Shown piece by piece: positions 45,973-55,080 of a stretch of 64,000 nt of DNA. How positions within the stretch are numbered: the first letter of the stretch is position 1; each line of letters starts with the position of its first letter. The position numbers were made by a program, and so were the translations under genes. The stretch covers positions 62,001 to 126,000 of the forward strand of contig CALJHC010000030.1 in assembly GCA_938075415.1 (NCBI GenBank), given 5' to 3'. The notes below the pieces were generated by a model. The model ran no database searches, was not told the DNA's origin, and worked only from the letters and a program-made list of their open reading frames with translations. This DNA comes from an uncultured Rubripirellula sp. (GTDB lineage Bacteria > Planctomycetota > Planctomycetia > Pirellulales > Pirellulaceae).

Positions 45973-47070
45973 ATGAATGAGATTGATCGATATGACTACG
46001 AATTACCGCGGGAACTAATCGCACAAGAGCCGGTGACGTCTCGTAGCGATTCTCGACTCATGCGAATGGATCGCAAGTCGGGCAAGGTGGATCACCTTCA
46101 TGTGCGGGATATTGTGGACTTGCTGAAGCCCAATGATGTGCTCGTGCTGAATAATACACGTGTCCTGCCAGCTAAATTGGTCGGTTATCGCAAGGATACC
46201 GGCGGTCGTTGGCAAGGACTGTTTCTACAGGCTGACGAGGAAACAGGTATTTGGGAAGTCTTGACCAAGACTCGCGGCAAACTGCGAGCGGGTGAAATCC
46301 TGACGATCAAGGATCGTCACGCGCGAGATGGAATGGAATTGGTCGTTATCGCAAGAACCGAGTCTGGAAACCTTCTTGTCCAACCACAATTGCCCGATGG
46401 CTATGTGCCACATGAGTCAGAGGGTGATCAAACCTTAGAGTCACCGAGTGATTGGCTCGAGCGTTACGGAAGAATTCCCCTGCCTCCCTACATCCGAGAT
46501 GGCCAGATGGTCGATAGTGACATCGAACGCTATCAGACGGTCTTTGCAAAAGAACGTGGCAGTGTTGCGGCGCCAACGGCCGGTTTACATTTTACAGAAA
46601 CCCTGCTCCATGCTATTCGGAAATCGGGGGTTGAAATTGTCGAGGTGACGTTGCACGTGGGAATTGGGACGTTTCGACCGATTCAGGTTTCGCAGTTAGA
46701 TGAGCATCAGATGCACCACGAGTGGGGGCGGATTGATCAGGCAAGCGTTGAATTGATTAATTCGCGTCGAGAGGAAGGTGGACGTTGCATTGCTGTTGGA
46801 ACAACCAGCGTTCGGGTTTTGGAGAGTTCCGCTACAGCAGGTCAGGGGCAACTGATACCGTGGCAGGGGATGACAGATTTATTTATCAAGCCACCTTATC
46901 AATTTCAATCAGTTGATGCATTGATCACCAATTTTCATCTGCCGAAAAGTTCGTTACTGGTTCTTGTCAGCGCGTTTGCAGAACGTGAGCTGATATTGAA
47001 TGCGTATCAGAAAGCGATTGATGAAGAGTATCGGTTTTTCAGCTACGGTGACGCTATGTTTCTGGCATAG
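45973..47070 (+). CDS. queA: tRNA preQ1(34) S-adenosylmethionine ribosyltransferase-isomerase
   Basis: Transfers and rearranges the ribosyl part of SAM onto preQ1 in tRNA to form epoxyqueuosine. Family motifs: YDYELPRELIAQEPV at the start, VLVLNNTRVLPAKLVG, GSVAAPTAGLHFTE, VTLHVGIGTFRPI, and the C-terminal ITNFHLPKSSLLVLVSAFA with SYGDAMFL. The 365 residues match the usual length. ATG at 45973. The third queuosine gene of the window. Confidence 0.96.
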   Translation: MNEIDRYDYELPRELIAQEPVTSRSDSRLMRMDRKSGKVDHLHVRDIVDLLKPNDVLVLNNTRVLPAKLVGYRKDTGGRWQGLFLQADEETGIWEVLTKTRGKLRAGEILTIKDRHARDGMELVVIARTESGNLLVQPQLPDGYVPHESEGDQTLESPSDWLERYGRIPLPPYIRDGQMVDSDIERYQTVFAKERGSVAAPTAGLHFTETLLHAIRKSGVEIVEVTLHVGIGTFRPIQVSQLDEHQMHHEWGRIDQASVELINSRREEGGRCIAVGTTSVRVLESSATAGQGQLIPWQGMTDLFIKPPYQFQSVDALITNFHLPKSSLLVLVSAFAERELILNAYQKAIDEEYRFFSYGDAMFLA

Positions 47071-47093
47071 TAGCTTAGCCGTTGGCGAAGCTA
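47071..47093 (+). terminator. hairpin directly after queA
   Basis: TAGCTTAGCC and GGCGAAGCTA flank a GTT loop and pair at 9 of 10 positions. It starts at the base after the queA stop. There is no T-run, so termination is not certain. Confidence 0.45.
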
Positions 47094-47630
47094 CATGTTA
47101 TTGAATTGTTTCGGATCCGCGGGTTAACGCTCTCGAACAGGCAGTCGCCCTGGATTGACGTTCATTGGGGAATTGCGACCAGGCTGAACCGTCGTGGTAA
47201 AATACTCGTTCGTTCTTGAGTAAAGCGGTGCCCAAGTGGGTTGGTGAGGGTCAGGCCGGTTTCACTTCCGATCGTTCGGCCCAGTTTTTCACTTTTCAAA
47301 TTTCTCTTTTCATCTTGCTCGTTGACAGAAAAACGCGGTACGCGGAATGGTCTTGCCCTCGGGAAGTTTGGATTCATGTGTCTCGGGTCCGGTGCCGAGT
47401 GTGTTGATGCTGATGAATTGAATACGAGTCCGATTTGAGTTTTTTTTGCTGACAAGTCAATCGTGGGTGGGGCGAAAATACATTCGGAGTCGATGATCAG
47501 GTTGATCAACTGTCCGTTGGTGTGCGCAAACGCTGATTGAAAAGATTTTCCAGCGGTCTGAGTGGCAGTAAGTTCTGCAGTGGCTCTTTGGGCAGTTACG
47601 GCTACTGCAACCGCACGATGCGACCGCTCC
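47094..47630. other. intergenic, convergent gene ends
   Basis: 537 bp between queA and the small membrane protein gene. A minus-strand frame (47162-47641, 159 residues) runs through it but looks random and has no signal; I do not call it. Confidence 0.4.
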
Positions 47631-47906
47631 TCAGCTTTCACTTTGAGAGCGAATCTGGCCCCGCAAGTAATCCAACAGTTTCCACTCGACTAGCGTGAGC
47701 AGGACAGGAAAGAGAAACAGAGCAAACTGCGATAGTTCTGGCTTGGCTGCCCACTGATACCCTTGGGACGCGAATAGCGAAAGAATAGCCCAGATAATGG
47801 ACCCGTTCACTAAGAGCATGAAACTAGTGACCACAGCTGACATGACAGCCATGACGAAGCCTCGGTAAATCGAGTTCCCTACTTCGTGATTATCAGCGTT
47901 GGTCAT
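47631..47906 (-). CDS. small membrane protein coupled to the GntP permease
   Basis: 91 residues with two clear hydrophobic helices (about 15-45: FVMAVMSAVVTSFMLLVNGSI; about 60-80: LSQFALFLFPVLLTLVEWKL). Family not recognised. Its ATG overlaps the permease stop (ATGA at 47903-47906), so the two are translationally coupled and probably act together. Confidence 0.7.
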   Translation of the reverse strand: MTNADNHEVGNSIYRGFVMAVMSAVVTSFMLLVNGSIIWAILSLFASQGYQWAAKPELSQFALFLFPVLLTLVEWKLLDYLRGQIRSQSES

Positions 47907-50002
47907 AGGGCAGCTTGCATTGGCAGAGATTGGCTAAGAAGAATGGTCACTCCAAGTCCAACCAGCGAGAGAACGATTAGCAGTGGTGTCCAGCTTTTCA
48001 ATGATTCGGCCTCGGTAAGCCCACCCATCTTCGTGAACACCCAGAATCCGCTGTCGTTCATCCAGCTTCCCATTAAAGATCCAGTGCCGACAGCGGTTGC
48101 GACGTAGACCATGTTGAAATCAGGCTTTGAATCGCCGATGATCGCCGACATCATTCCAGCCCCAATAATCATTGCAACCGTGCTGCTACCTTGAGCGACT
48201 TTCAAAACTGCCGCGATGCCCCAGCCTAGCAATAGTAGTGCGATGCCAGACGCTGCTGATCCGGAAAAGTATTCCCGGATGGTGTCACTAATGTTGGTTT
48301 GTTGCAGCATTGCACCGAATGCTCCACCCGCTGCGGTGATCAAGATGATAATACCGCCGCTCATGAGTGAATCTTCGACATCGTTACCGAGGCTTCGCCA
48401 ACTGAGTTTACGCACGGACTTGAGGGTAAGCATTGCACAGATTGCTGCGAGCATCAGTGCAAAGTTTGGGTTGCCAAATAATGAAAGTCGGTTGGCAAGT
48501 TCACGGCGACCCGAATTCCACTGATGCTTCTTGATAAGGTTCGGGTACGCATCTTCGAGAAGCGAGCGATTCATCCGCCGTCGATCCACTGGCTTCATGC
48601 GAAGTTGATTGGCACCAAGCATCTTCTTTGAAACAGAGGAAAGTGGGACCCCAATAAAAGCGGACTCAGCGTAAAGCTTAGGATCCAAAAGTACGTCGTT
48701 TAAGATCAGCACGACCTTCTGTTTGGTCGCTTCGTCTTCCACAGGCGAGGCCAAAAGCTCTCGTTCACTGTCGGTTATTCTTGAGCTTTCCAGCACTCGA
48801 TCCGCCGGAGTCATCCTAGGTTCAGTGACGGCTGGTTCTGAAGCATCAGGCACGGCAAGTTCACTCCCGTCGCCTTGAGTTGATTCCATGAATTGGTTGG
48901 TTAGACCGTCCATGTCGATAAGATCGGTAACGGACAGCTTGGCGAGGTCCTCCCGGTCAGCGAATGTGGCTGCTAATGTGCCAGCCCCGATCATGGCAAC
49001 CGGAAGCAGAACCGGCAAAAGTGATATCCAAAACTTTGGTAGTTTGTCTTCTGGAAGGGCAGCGTGCTTGTCTTCTTGAGCTCCGAGAGGACGCATTTCA
49101 ATCGGCATGAGCTTGTCAGCGATCACGGAGAAAATCAAACCGGCAATCGCAGCGGGAATGGCGACAAGAGTTCCAACCCACATCATCGTTCCGATGTCGA
49201 CTCCAAGGATGGCTCCAACGAGTAATGGGCCAGGTGTCGGGGGAACAAGGGTATGTGTAATCGCACCACCGGTCGCAATTGCCATCAAGTATCGAAGGTA
49301 GTTACGATTGGTCCGCCGATAAAGGCTCCGAGCAAGTGGGACAAGAAGATAAAATACGGTATCAAAAAAAACGGGTATCGCGAGGATGAAACCACTGAAC
49401 ATTAGTCCAAGAGACGCCTTCTTCTCACCGGTCACTGCAACTGCATTCCGGACAATGCGATCAGCCGCTCCGCTGTCAAGCATGCATTTACCGATGATTG
49501 CTGCCATTGCGATCACGATGCCTATGCTACCCGCGGAAGAGCCAAAACTTGAAACCACCGCAGACATTCGACTCCCAGCGTCCTCGCCTTGCGTCCACCC
49601 GACACCAAGGCTAACGATCAGAGCTGAAATAATTAAGGCAAGGAAGGCATTGAGCCGAAGGCCGATGATCATTCCCAAGACCGACACAATTCCAACCAGC
49701 AATAAACCAACCGATATGATTTGCTGTTTTGAGGTATCTGCCGTTGAAGCTTTAACGGGAACCACCGGCGACGCAGTCTCCCCTGCAGACGCGGCTTGCT
49801 CAGCAGACGTCGCTTGCTCAGCAGACTCAGTTACCAAATCCTTGCTAACTGACTCTTGGAGGGTAGCATCTGGGGTGGATGAATCCGCAGCGGTAACTTG
49901 CTCTCCGGAATCCTGAGCCGCCACATTGGACAACTCGCCAAAGAAATTTGAGCAGAAGCTCGCTAAGAAAAAAGCGACGACGTATTTGCTTGGATTCCGC
50001 AT
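47903..50002 (-). CDS. GntP-family permease with N-terminal signal and large loop insertion
   Basis: 699 residues from ATG 50002 (GGGAAG 4 nt upstream; the frame is open to 50065). A signal-like helix at about 5-25 is followed by an Ala/Ser/Glu-rich stretch. GntP-type helices begin at about 90 (IISVGLLLVGIVSVLGMIIG; AIPVFFDTVFYLLVPLARSL; TPGPLLVGAILGVDIGTMMW). About 150 soluble residues sit between helices in the middle (about 340-490) before the fold resumes (FALMLAAICAMLTLKSVRKL; AQGSSTVAMIIGAGM). Usual GntP is about 440 residues. The family imports gluconate and related acids with protons; the substrate here is unknown. Confidence 0.85.
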   Translation of the reverse strand: MRNPSKYVVAFFLASFCSNFFGELSNVAAQDSGEQVTAADSSTPDATLQESVSKDLVTESAEQATSAEQAASAGETASPVVPVKASTADTSKQQIISVGLLLVGIVSVLGMIIGLRLNAFLALIISALIVSLGVGWTQGEDAGSRMSAVVSSFGSSAGSIGIVIAMAAIIGKCMLDSGAADRIVRNAVAVTGEKKASLGLMFSGFILAIPVFFDTVFYLLVPLARSLYRRTNRNYLRYLMAIATGGAITHTLVPPTPGPLLVGAILGVDIGTMMWVGTLVAIPAAIAGLIFSVIADKLMPIEMRPLGAQEDKHAALPEDKLPKFWISLLPVLLPVAMIGAGTLAATFADREDLAKLSVTDLIDMDGLTNQFMESTQGDGSELAVPDASEPAVTEPRMTPADRVLESSRITDSERELLASPVEDEATKQKVVLILNDVLLDPKLYAESAFIGVPLSSVSKKMLGANQLRMKPVDRRRMNRSLLEDAYPNLIKKHQWNSGRRELANRLSLFGNPNFALMLAAICAMLTLKSVRKLSWRSLGNDVEDSLMSGGIIILITAAGGAFGAMLQQTNISDTIREYFSGSAASGIALLLLGWGIAAVLKVAQGSSTVAMIIGAGMMSAIIGDSKPDFNMVYVATAVGTGSLMGSWMNDSGFWVFTKMGGLTEAESLKSWTPLLIVLSLVGLGVTILLSQSLPMQAAL

Positions 50003-50486
50003 GTTGCTTCCCAGAAAAACACGGTTGGAGAAGATTGCATCAGAAAAGGTCAATGCTGGGGACAAGTTTAGTCGGTAACCGTTAGTGCGTGGGTCCTTCT
50101 TTCATAAAACTATGGCAGCTAGAGGACGCAAATCCAAAAAAACAAGGAAGTTCTAAGCGGACCAAATCGGAGCGTTCGTCGAGCTACCGCAGGCTTTCAA
50201 TCGCATCGAATCCATCAGGTGCCCATGGAGCAGCTAGCACCCTTGTTATAATTGCGGACGTGGCAAGTCTCGACGCGAATTAACGGCACAAAGAAGTCGG
50301 TACAGACCGTGAAACATCCGCGTCCCCCGAGTTGGCGGCACTGAGTGAAACCATCTCGGGAAACACCCCGGTCTGGGCGTTTGATGCTGGCGGGAATCAC
50401 AGGGATACCCCGGATGGGTGGTAGCTGCGGCGTTTCTCGATGGCTTGGGTGGCATCTTGTTGGAGCACTGAATGCCGAATTTTTCA
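50003..50486. other. intergenic region between parB terminator and permease
   Basis: 484 bp carrying the permease promoter. Minus frames at 50215-50487 and 50246-50455 look random. No other feature seen. Confidence 0.45.
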
Positions 50487-50516
50487 ATAAAAAAAGGCAG
50501 CCAAAGGGCTGCCTTT
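50487..50516 (-). terminator. intrinsic terminator of the parAB operon
   Basis: Read on the minus strand: a 10-bp perfect stem AAAGGCAGCC/GGCTGCCTTT with a 4-nt loop, followed by a T-rich run. It starts 17 nt after the parB stop. Confidence 0.9.
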
Positions 50517-50532
50517 CCGCTCGCGGTTCTTT

Positions 50533-51489
50533 TTATCCGGCAATCTTAAGTTGGGGCCGGCTGCTGTCAGCTAGAAGGTCACGCAGACGCTCGAATTCTT
50601 CGGCGTCCGTAAAGTGGATGGTGATCTTGCCTTTACCTCGAGCAGAGCTTTTGATTTCGACCTTTGTCCCAAAGATCATTCGCATCTCTTGTTGCATCGC
50701 ATCAATCTGTGGCGAGACTTGTTTACGCCGTTGCCGGGTTGCATTCATGACCCGGCGACCAGTGTCATTGTCCTCCTCTTTTTTGAGGAGCTCTGAAACG
50801 AAACTTTCCGTAGCCCTGACACTCCATCTTTCGTCCATGATTCGTTGCGAGGTTCGGACTTGCACCACCTCATCTCCGATAGGTAGCAATGCTCGAGCAT
50901 GGCCTGCGCTGATTTCACCTGCGACCAGTGAATCGAGGATCGCCTGAGGTAGTTCAAGCAATCGCATCAGGTTCGCGATGGTGCTACGGTCAATGCTTAA
51001 TCGACGGGCGAGATCATCTTGTTTGCATTGATGCTCTTCAATGTAACGCTTGAAGGACATCGCCTTTTCGATTGGATTGAGATCTTTGCGTTGCAGGTTT
51101 TCGATGATGGCCAATTCTGCCACCAGGCGATCATCGGCCTCTCGCACTTCAGCACGAATTGTTTGCATTCCCGCGTGGATTGTCGCTCGAAGGCGCCGTT
51201 CACCGCTGATCAGCTGGTAGCGACCATCGACCACCCGCACCAGGATCGGCTGGAGTTGCTGGTGATTGCGAATGCTTTCCGCCAGCGAAGCGATTTCTTC
51301 ATTCTTGAATTCGCGACGAGGCTGGAATGGATTGTTTTCGATCTCATGAACTGGCAGTTCAAGTGATTCAACACCACTTGCTGAACTTGCGGTTTCAAGA
51401 GGGTTTCCGTGCTCGTCGAGCGGTGTACCTAGCAGTGCTGCTAGTCCTTTTCCCAAACGTCGGTCTTTGTTAGTGGTTGCACTAGTCAC
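50533..51489 (-). CDS. parB: chromosome partitioning protein ParB
   Basis: 318 residues from GTG 51489. The N-terminus RRLGKGLAALLG is typical. The CTPase/ParB domain carries NPFQPRREFKNEEIASLAES, GERRLRA and ENLQRKDLNPIEKA. The helix-turn-helix is QDDLARRLSIDRSTIANLM. The C-terminal dimerisation part ends KITIHFTDAEEFERLRDLL. The frame is open to 51642 inside parA, but family similarity starts at this GTG, which overlaps the parA stop by 8 nt (coupled). Binds parS; a candidate lies about 110 nt upstream of parA. Confidence 0.95.
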   Translation of the reverse strand: MTSATTNKDRRLGKGLAALLGTPLDEHGNPLETASSASGVESLELPVHEIENNPFQPRREFKNEEIASLAESIRNHQQLQPILVRVVDGRYQLISGERRLRATIHAGMQTIRAEVREADDRLVAELAIIENLQRKDLNPIEKAMSFKRYIEEHQCKQDDLARRLSIDRSTIANLMRLLELPQAILDSLVAGEISAGHARALLPIGDEVVQVRTSQRIMDERWSVRATESFVSELLKKEEDNDTGRRVMNATRQRRKQVSPQIDAMQQEMRMIFGTKVEIKSSARGKGKITIHFTDAEEFERLRDLLADSSRPQLKIAG

Positions 51490-52228
51490 GCTGGAGCACC
51501 TCCATGCACAGTTGGGTGTAAGCGAATGCTCCACGAGATCGCGGGGCATACTGAAAGACAGTCTTGCCGTGGCTGGGTGCCTCGCTGAGTGCGACGTCCC
51601 TGGGTACGACATTTTGAAAAACAATTTCACCAAAGAAGTCACGAACTTCTTCGTCCACTTCCTTGGTTAGCTCTAGGGTTGGGTCATACATGGTTAACAG
51701 AATCCCGCCAAAGGAAAGGCGACCATCCGTCGCAACGATGACCTTCTTGATTGTTTGAATCAGTTGAGTCAGACCTTCCATGGCGAAATATTCGCACTGG
51801 ATTGGAATGAGCACTTCGGTGCTAGCCGTTAGGGCGGTCTGCGTAAGAGTGCCGACACTTGGCGGGCAATCGATCAGAACGTAGTCGAACGACTCAAATG
51901 CGGTATCGAGGTGGCTCTTTAATCGTTCCGCGTCTGAGGCTTTCGAAGATGCTAAACGATCGATGTCTTGAAAAGTTCTGCTGCCAGGGACAATCTCGAA
52001 TCCGGCAGCATCAATTTTCTGCATCGAATTAGTGATTGGCTCGTCTGAAATTAAGGCGTGCCCATCCGTTGGGCGGATACCGACTGAGGTGGTCGCGTTG
52101 CACTGAGGATCCATATCCATCAAGAGCGTTCGCTGTCCAGCGATCGCTAGGGCGGCAGAAAGATTGACGGCGGTGGTTGTTTTACCCACCCCTCCTTTCT
52201 GATTGACCACGCAGAGGATCCTTCCCAT
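51482..52228 (-). CDS. parA: chromosome partitioning ATPase ParA (Soj type)
   Basis: 248 residues. Deviant Walker A KGGVGKTTTAVNLSAAL at about 11, Walker A' DMDPQCNATTSVG, and Walker B in DYVLIDCPPSVG. There is no N-terminal HTH, so it is a chromosomal/type Ib-like ParA. ATG 52228 with AGG 5 nt upstream. It forms an overlapping operon with parB. Confidence 0.96.
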   Translation of the reverse strand: MGRILCVVNQKGGVGKTTTAVNLSAALAIAGQRTLLMDMDPQCNATTSVGIRPTDGHALISDEPITNSMQKIDAAGFEIVPGSRTFQDIDRLASSKASDAERLKSHLDTAFESFDYVLIDCPPSVGTLTQTALTASTEVLIPIQCEYFAMEGLTQLIQTIKKVIVATDGRLSFGGILLTMYDPTLELTKEVDEEVRDFFGEIVFQNVVPRDVALSEAPSHGKTVFQYAPRSRGAFAYTQLCMEVLQRD

Positions 52229-52319
52229 TTAACCTGCTCTCTATTCCTTAGAAAGCGTTTTGCCGCAACCAATCCATTGATTGCTGTTACCCTTGGGCAT
52301 ACTAGGTGATGGTGTGTCG

Positions 52320-52348
52320 GTGAAACAAGACTGGTTTCACACGAAACT
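52320..52348. promoter_or_regulatory. parS-like centromere site upstream of parA
   Basis: GTTTCACACGAAAC at 52334-52347 matches the core of the bacterial parS consensus (GTTTCACGTGAAAC) at 12 of 14 positions, missing only two central bases. A third half-site, GTGAAAC at 52320-52326, forms an inverted repeat with GTTTCAC at 52334-52340. It lies about 100 bp upstream of parA. Confidence 0.5.
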
Positions 52349-52571
52349 GACCTTGACTTGGGTTCCCGCTTATGGGCCGTTGACGCGGTTTCCATGAGAC
52401 CTCTTGGGTCTGAGGCCGCTTTGGAAGCAGGGTAGGTGGAATTGAGCTTTGCTGGGGGATGGATCGGGCATCGTTAACCGCTGTTTGTCTGCACCTTGCC
52501 GCGGCGAGGAAAGATATCAGCTGGAACCGTGGGCGACAGTTTGTGGGGCACATGCCCCGTGGTTGTGGAGT

Positions 52572-52656
52572 TGTTGGGTTCGCAGACTTGTTGGGGTCGC
52601 AGAATTGTTGGGTTCGCAGAGTTGTTGGGGTCGCAGAATTGTTGGGGTCGCAGGCC
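52572..52656. repeat. 17-bp direct repeat array, 5 copies
   Basis: Five contiguous units of TGTTGGGGTCGCAGAAT with small changes (GGGTT or GGGGT, and variable last bases). The layout is like replication iterons. It lies about 340-430 bp upstream of parA. Confidence 0.85.
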
Positions 52657-53049
52657 GGTAATTGACTAATGGATATCTGGCGGAGGGAGGTTGCCGCAGT
52701 TGAATCGGTTTTGCCCATCGAGCCATGACCGGATTAAAAAACTGTTTTGGCCACATGATTGGTGGGGCGGGCTTTCTGTTGAATGCACTTGTTCCCCAGC
52801 GGGAGGGTAGGGTGATCCTTGGTAGGGAGCTTTTTTGCCGACCCTTGGTTGATTCTTCTCTGGCGGCTCTTTCCAGTCGACCGCTGCTGCGGTGCTCGAG
52901 GAGGGGCAGAAGCTAAGGAATCTTCGCGTTTACTTCCCGACGACCGGGTAAAGCGACGCGTGGTTGCAGGATCACAGCTGAACGAAGCGGCGGGAAGAAG
53001 GTGTTCACCTGTGAGTGGTTGGACAAAACTAGGAAGGATCCCAACTTTG

Positions 53050-54378
53050 TTAGTGAAGCGGATTGAAGGTGAGCCCGCTGAGAAGTTTCGGATAGAAATA
53101 GGTGCTTTTGGCAGGCATTCGCTCTTTGTGCAAGCTGATGGCCTCCACATGCTCCAGCTTTGCCGGCATCACCAACGCTGCAAGCGTATAGGGCTCATCG
53201 CTATCGCTTTCCGCTTGGCTTCCTTCGCCTCTAATTCCTTCGACGACTTCTGAAACGTCGTGTACATAAGTCGGTTTGGGGTGGCCCTCGCACCCGAGAA
53301 GATTGTCGATCACCAGACGATGCAAGAGGCTGACTCCAAGTCCACGCCACTGCTCGCTCTGTGCCTCAGCCAAACCAGCGATGCGTTGGGCTGCTTGCGG
53401 GGTTGCTTTTGCTAGCACCCATGTGTTGTCAGAGACGCCGTAAAGGGCAATCATTCCCTGTTCATCCGCAGCCTCCATTTCGGACCAAGCTTGGTCGGCA
53501 GCTGCGACGCCGCCGGCAAGCGTCTTGCAGTCGAACGCGTCTCCGAGTCGTTCGATAATTTGCGACGACTCAAAGCAAGGTGTTCCGCGTAGTAATCGAT
53601 GCGTGGGAAGGACGATCATCCCCGGGTCACTCATGCCGACCAGCATGGTCATGACAAAGTTGGCCGGGTGATCCTCGGGAAGTGGTCCCTGTTCTTCCTG
53701 AAGCTGTGCTCGGTAGTTCGACGCGGTTTCGTATCGGTGGTGTCCGTCGGCAACGAACATTGGCTTGTCGTCCATCAGAGTCGAGACTTGCTCGATAATC
53801 TCTCGGTCAGTGATTGGCCAAAGAACGTGACGCACGCCCAGGTGATCGGTCGCTTCGATTGGTTCAGAGACGCAAGCGTTATCAAGTAAGGTGATGACCT
53901 GGTTTTCCGGGTCCGGATACAATCCGAAGATCTGACTGTTGTTTTGCTTGGTAGCGTTGGTGAGTTTTAGACGATCGACTTTTGCTTTGGGATGTGTTTC
54001 TTCGTGGGGGTAAATATTGCCCTCACCGAATGGCTGGATCCGCACTCGGGCCATGAAGCCACGGCGATTGATGGTTTGGCCTTCGTGCTCGAACTGCTGA
54101 TGGTAAACGTAGAAAGCTGGTTCTGATTCGCGTTGCAGAACACCTTCGCTGGACCATTGGCTGACGAATTTTGCTGCTCGCTCATACCGCTCGTCGCCCT
54201 CATCGCCAGGTTCGACTCGGTTGAGAATCACTCGAATGCAGTTAGCTGGATGCTTTTTGTACAGCTCGTCCTGCAGTTCGGGATCGATGACGTCATAGGG
54301 TGGGGCGATCACGTTTGATAATGAACCAACGTGATCGAGGTTATAGCGTAAGGCAGCAAACGGGGCAGTTTGAGGCAT
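53050..54378 (-). CDS. DUF1015 family protein
   Basis: 442 residues. Matches the widespread DUF1015 family: N-terminal PFAALRYNLDHVGSLSNVIA with PPYDVID, middle EETHPKAKVDRLKL and the signature FVADGHHRYETA. The family's function is not established; in other bacteria it can sit near serine or amino acid metabolism genes. No operon partner is visible here. ATG at 54378. Confidence 0.9.
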   Translation of the reverse strand: MPQTAPFAALRYNLDHVGSLSNVIAPPYDVIDPELQDELYKKHPANCIRVILNRVEPGDEGDERYERAAKFVSQWSSEGVLQRESEPAFYVYHQQFEHEGQTINRRGFMARVRIQPFGEGNIYPHEETHPKAKVDRLKLTNATKQNNSQIFGLYPDPENQVITLLDNACVSEPIEATDHLGVRHVLWPITDREIIEQVSTLMDDKPMFVADGHHRYETASNYRAQLQEEQGPLPEDHPANFVMTMLVGMSDPGMIVLPTHRLLRGTPCFESSQIIERLGDAFDCKTLAGGVAAADQAWSEMEAADEQGMIALYGVSDNTWVLAKATPQAAQRIAGLAEAQSEQWRGLGVSLLHRLVIDNLLGCEGHPKPTYVHDVSEVVEGIRGEGSQAESDSDEPYTLAALVMPAKLEHVEAISLHKERMPAKSTYFYPKLLSGLTFNPLH

Positions 54379-55008
54379 TGAATTAGCGTTTTAAAAGTCT
54401 TGGGAAAGTTTTAGGTTTCGCTCAAGATCCTATGCCATATTGCCGGCGGCGCGGAGTGGTGCTGTTGATGTGGTGAAAGGGGTTTATCTTTTTGTGTGTT
54501 TCACGGCATCGTTTGGTGTGAATCAGGTTTGCGATCGCTGATAACGCTCGCTTGTCCATAATCAGTGACTCGGTATCGCGGATTCATCTGAGACCGGTTA
54601 AGAAAAAGCGGCCAACGTTTGAAGTTCCAGCCTGATGATGGGTTGCCCAACGTCAAGCGAGGCGATGTCATGTGCGCCGCGAATTGGAGGGATGGTTTTC
54701 CCTGTTCTTAATCTGCGAAAGTAAGAACGTTATTGAAGAATTGTCTGCTCCTTCGTTTTCGCCACTGAGGGCTAAATCGGCGTTTGATCGTGACGTCAAT
54801 CGCTAGCGTTTTGATGAGTCTCGGCGGCTGAGCGATGGGGCTGAGTGATGGGTCTGAGCGATGGGTCTGAGTGATGGGTCTGAGCGAGTGCCCTCGCCCT
54901 CAGTCGTAGAGGGTTGGTAATGGGAACGTCTCTATCTCTTGGCGTTCATCTGTGGGTGGGACATTGGACAGGTTTGCCATGCAAATGGCTTTCTTATTCT
55001 CTGCACAT
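54379..55008. other. 630-bp intergenic region
   Basis: Between the DUF1015 gene and the ahcY terminator. It holds the 13-bp repeat at 54828-54887. No gene is supported. Confidence 0.5.
54828..54887. repeat. 13-bp tandem repeat, 4.6 copies
   Basis: CTGAGCGATGGGG, then CTGAGTGATGGGT and CTGAGCGATGGGT alternating, and a partial CTGAGCGA. Confidence 0.85.
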
Positions 55009-55047
55009 AAAAAAAGGCACCCGTAGCAAAATTGCTTCAGGTGCCTT
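55009..55047 (-). terminator. intrinsic terminator of ahcY
   Basis: On the minus strand: an 8-bp outer stem AAGGCACC/GGTGCCTT, with an inner partial GAAGC/GCTAC pairing, followed by seven T residues. It begins 34 nt after the ahcY stop. Confidence 0.88.
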
Positions 55048-55080
55048 GCTGAATCGACTGGAAGGATTCGTTACTGAGGC

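Larger units (their letters stand above)
52229..53049. other. 821-bp region upstream of parA with parS-like site and 17-bp repeats
   Basis: No gene supported. The minus frame 52302-52718 runs through repeats whose 17-bp period is not a codon multiple, which argues against coding. It holds the palindromic site at 52320-52348 and the repeat array at 52572-52656. Confidence 0.6.

Noticed and set aside
47162..47641. 159-residue frame overlapping the small membrane protein gene
   Set aside because: No hydrophobic core, no motif, no ribosome binding site; overlaps the end of a better gene.
52302..52718. 138-residue minus frame with Asn/Pro/Thr repeats
   Set aside because: The underlying DNA repeat has a 17-bp period, which shifts frame at each unit, so it is not a protein repeat.
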